A DNA stretch of 5,742 nt from Chloroflexia bacterium (GTDB lineage Bacteria > Chloroflexota > Chloroflexia > Thermomicrobiales > UBA6265). The notes under the pieces were generated by a model. It had not been told where the DNA came from and made no database searches. It was given only the letters and a program-made list of their open reading frames with translations. The DNA is taken from contig JACDBO010000005.1 of assembly GCA_013694885.1 (NCBI GenBank), positions 1 through 5,742 of the forward strand, written 5' to 3'. Both the position numbers and the translations under genes were made by a program. This document shows positions 5,484 to 5,742 of this stretch, one piece after another. The first letter of the stretch is position 1, and the number at the start of each line of letters is the position of its first letter.

Positions 5484-5742
5484 TGGATTCATTCGACGAC
5501 GAGGAAGGCGTGACCGTTTGGCCCGCGGGTCACCGCGCGGCGCTCTGCCTGGTCGCGATCGTCCTTGGACCGACCACGGCTGACTCGCCGGCTGACGAGC
5601 TTTTTTCCGCTGAACCATATGGGGCAACGGGGCTGGGTGCGCTCCTCGACCTGCTGGACGATCTCGACTTGAGCGCCACGATCGCGCCGGACGCGGCGGC
5701 CTTACATGCGTACGCACCGTTGCTGCGTCGCTGCCACGCAAG
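5483..5742 (+). CDS. N-terminal part of a polysaccharide-deacetylase (CE4)-like protein, catalytic Asp pair absent; cut by window edge
   Basis: An open frame of 86 full codons starts at ATG 5483, overlapping the previous stop by one base (TGATG), so translation is probably coupled. A GGTGG ends 7 bases before the ATG. The visible protein resembles the N-terminus of CE4/NodB-type deacetylases. WPAGHRAALCLVAI (13-26) matches the first strand, PYGATGLGALLDLLDDL (46-62) matches the block after the active-site loop, and LSATIAPDAAALHAYAPLLRR matches the next strand and helix, commonly of the type ATFFVPG-AERYPELV. True members have FDVD or TFDDG after the first strand, holding the catalytic base and a metal ligand. 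Here that site reads AIVLGPT, so the protein looks non-catalytic or divergent. The family call is inferred from pattern only, with most of the protein outside the window. An unrelated hypothetical protein remains possible. Confidence 0.55.
   Translation, partial: MDSFDDEEGVTVWPAGHRAALCLVAIVLGPTTADSPADELFSAEPYGATGLGALLDLLDDLDLSATIAPDAAALHAYAPLLRRCHA

Noticed and set aside
5584..5606. CTCG/CGAG stem followed by six T residues, like an intrinsic terminator
   Set aside because: The stem is only 4 bp and lies inside an open reading frame that continues normally to the window edge.
4794..5741. Long minus-strand open frame (315 codons) across the class V enzyme and the last gene
   Set aside because: The composition is dominated by Arg, Pro and His and shows no domain. 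The opposite strand carries well-supported genes throughout.

Overview
The window is high-GC bacterial DNA, densely packed with coding sequence in GC-rich codons. The style of the proteins (a short cytoplasmic sulfite-oxidase-like molybdoenzyme, a DnaJ that starts MAEKRDYY, and paired PLP enzymes) is reminiscent of Chloroflexota such as Thermomicrobia. That taxonomic guess comes from recall of protein style and no search was run.

Layout: (1) 1-957, minus strand: dnaJ, cut by the left edge, so its C-terminal end is missing. (2) 958-1290: a 333-base gene-free stretch. It holds two back-to-back TATACTTG boxes in an exact inverted repeat, and about 150 bp that looks like a non-coding dispersed repeat: imperfect terminal inverted repeats around a REP-like hairpin. 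(3) 1291-1941, plus strand: a cytoplasmic sulfite-oxidase-fold molybdopterin enzyme. (4) 1938-2888, minus strand: an ADP-ribosylglycohydrolase-family protein with changed metal-site residues. The two convergent genes overlap in a CTAG that supplies both TAG stops. (5) 2889-3034: a divergent intergenic region with a good sigma-70-type promoter (TTGACG, 17 bp, TAGACT) reading right. (6) 3035-5742, plus strand: a tight three-gene operon. It contains a Cys/Met-metabolism PLP enzyme (TTG start), a class V aminotransferase-fold PLP enzyme lacking the desulfurase catalytic Cys, and the start of a protein resembling a CE4 polysaccharide deacetylase without its catalytic Asp pair. This last gene is cut by the right edge.

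How they may work together: the two PLP enzymes are 16 bp apart and the third gene overlaps the second by one base, so they are very probably co-transcribed. Both PLP folds commonly act on sulfur amino acids, so a pathway that makes or breaks cysteine, cystathionine or a related C-S compound is the simplest reading, but the substrates cannot be fixed from sequence alone. The dnaJ, molybdoenzyme and ADP-ribosylglycohydrolase genes are on alternating strands and are probably separate transcription units. I see no tRNA, rRNA, CRISPR array, transposase or phage gene.
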